Assembly (NCBI GenBank): GCA_903926935.1
Contig: CAIYLB010000108.1
Coordinates: forward strand, 1-36,914
Length of the DNA stretch: 36,914 bases
Direction of reading: 5' to 3'
Source of the DNA: an uncultured Pseudomonadota bacterium
GTDB taxonomy: Bacteria > Pseudomonadota > Gammaproteobacteria > Burkholderiales > Methylophilaceae
In this document: positions 36,534 to 36,914 of the stretch, piece after piece
How the letters are laid out: every line of letters starts with the position of its first letter
How positions within the stretch are numbered: position 1 is the first letter of the stretch
Notes under the pieces: model-generated
What the model saw: the letters and a program-made list of their open reading frames with translations, nothing else
Databases searched by the model: none
Told to the model about the DNA's origin: nothing
Program-made: the position numbers and the translations under genes

Positions 36534-36914
36534 GTGGCCATTACTGCAATCATCACGCCGGCGATTAGAATCCTAGGCATCGACCCCGGCCTACGTATTA
36601 CTGGTTTTGGTGTTATTGAAAAAATAGGTGAAAAAATCACCTATATTGCTAGTGGTACGATTAAAACGGCGAGTGGTAAAAAAAATGTAATTGAAGGCGA
36701 AGATGATCGAGAAGAATTGCCCGCGCGCTTAAAAATTATATTGGATGGGCTATTTGAAGTGATTGACACTTATCAGCCCAACCAAGTGGCGATTGAAAAA
36801 ATATTTGTCAATGTGAATCCGCAATCGACACTGTTATTAGGCCAAGCCCGTGGTGCAGCAATTAGTGCTGCGGTTATTCGCAATTTAAGTGTCGCAGAAT
36901 ATACGGCATTACAG
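36534..36914 (+). CDS. ruvC: Crossover junction endodeoxyribonuclease RuvC (partial, truncated at window edge)
   Basis: GTG start; [34 protein letters not shown]...[35 protein letters not shown]. Confidence 0.95.
   Translation, partial: MAITAIITPAIRILGIDPGLRITGFGVIEKIGEKITYIASGTIKTASGKKNVIEGEDDREELPARLKIILDGLFEVIDTYQPNQVAIEKIFVNVNPQSTLLLGQARGAAISAAVIRNLSVAEYTALQ

Noticed and set aside
1-36914. Search for CRISPR arrays, tRNA/rRNA genes, prophage, integrases or transposases
   Set aside because: None recognised by reading; a tRNAscan-SE and Infernal run would be needed to exclude small RNAs formally.
36534-36914. Unusual charged insertion in RuvC ([16 protein letters not shown])
   Set aside because: Lies in a variable region with the DPG and IEKIFVNVN motifs intact; probably ordinary lineage variation, and the gene is truncated by the window.

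Overview
Apparently chromosomal betaproteobacterial DNA, probably from a Methylophilaceae-like methylotroph (inferred from gene content, not tested). The window has about 37 credible protein-coding genes, no rRNA or tRNA that I can recognise, no CRISPR array and no IS element. Main blocks: (1) porin 3' end, then an ATP-grasp / DUF6445 Fe(II)-dioxygenase-like pair; (2) a RelE/ParE-type toxin-antitoxin locus with a readable promoter and operator; (3) a stress cluster (CsbD, ferritin-like protein, membrane protein), a sorbosone-dehydrogenase-like lipoprotein and PagP; (4) an overlapping signalling operon (CHASE3/PAS hybrid kinase, REC-PAS protein, Crp/Fnr regulator); (5) a cyanophycin locus with DUF1854 and ABC transporter genes divergent from two tandem cyanophycin synthetase paralogues; (6) housekeeping genes (FmdB, DUF502, aspS, apt, VOC, SoxYZ-like carrier, YjbQ, trhP/yegQ); (7) a 23-aa orphan pqqA absent from the ORF track, ending at a perfect 42-bp bidirectional terminator palindrome; (8) a Fur-box-controlled hemP-tonB-exbB-exbD-TonB receptor-piuC iron operon; (9) CBS protein, MarR regulator with its operator, SnoaL-like protein, EamA transporter, YebC and the ruvC 5' end. 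The most interesting signal is that the two cyanophycin synthetase paralogues have reciprocally decayed active-site motifs. The first keeps the N-domain HxxEH-type motif but has lost the Mur-ligase P-loop and C-terminal lobe. The second keeps both synthetic sites but has lost the N-domain motif. This suggests an obligate, division-of-labour pair.
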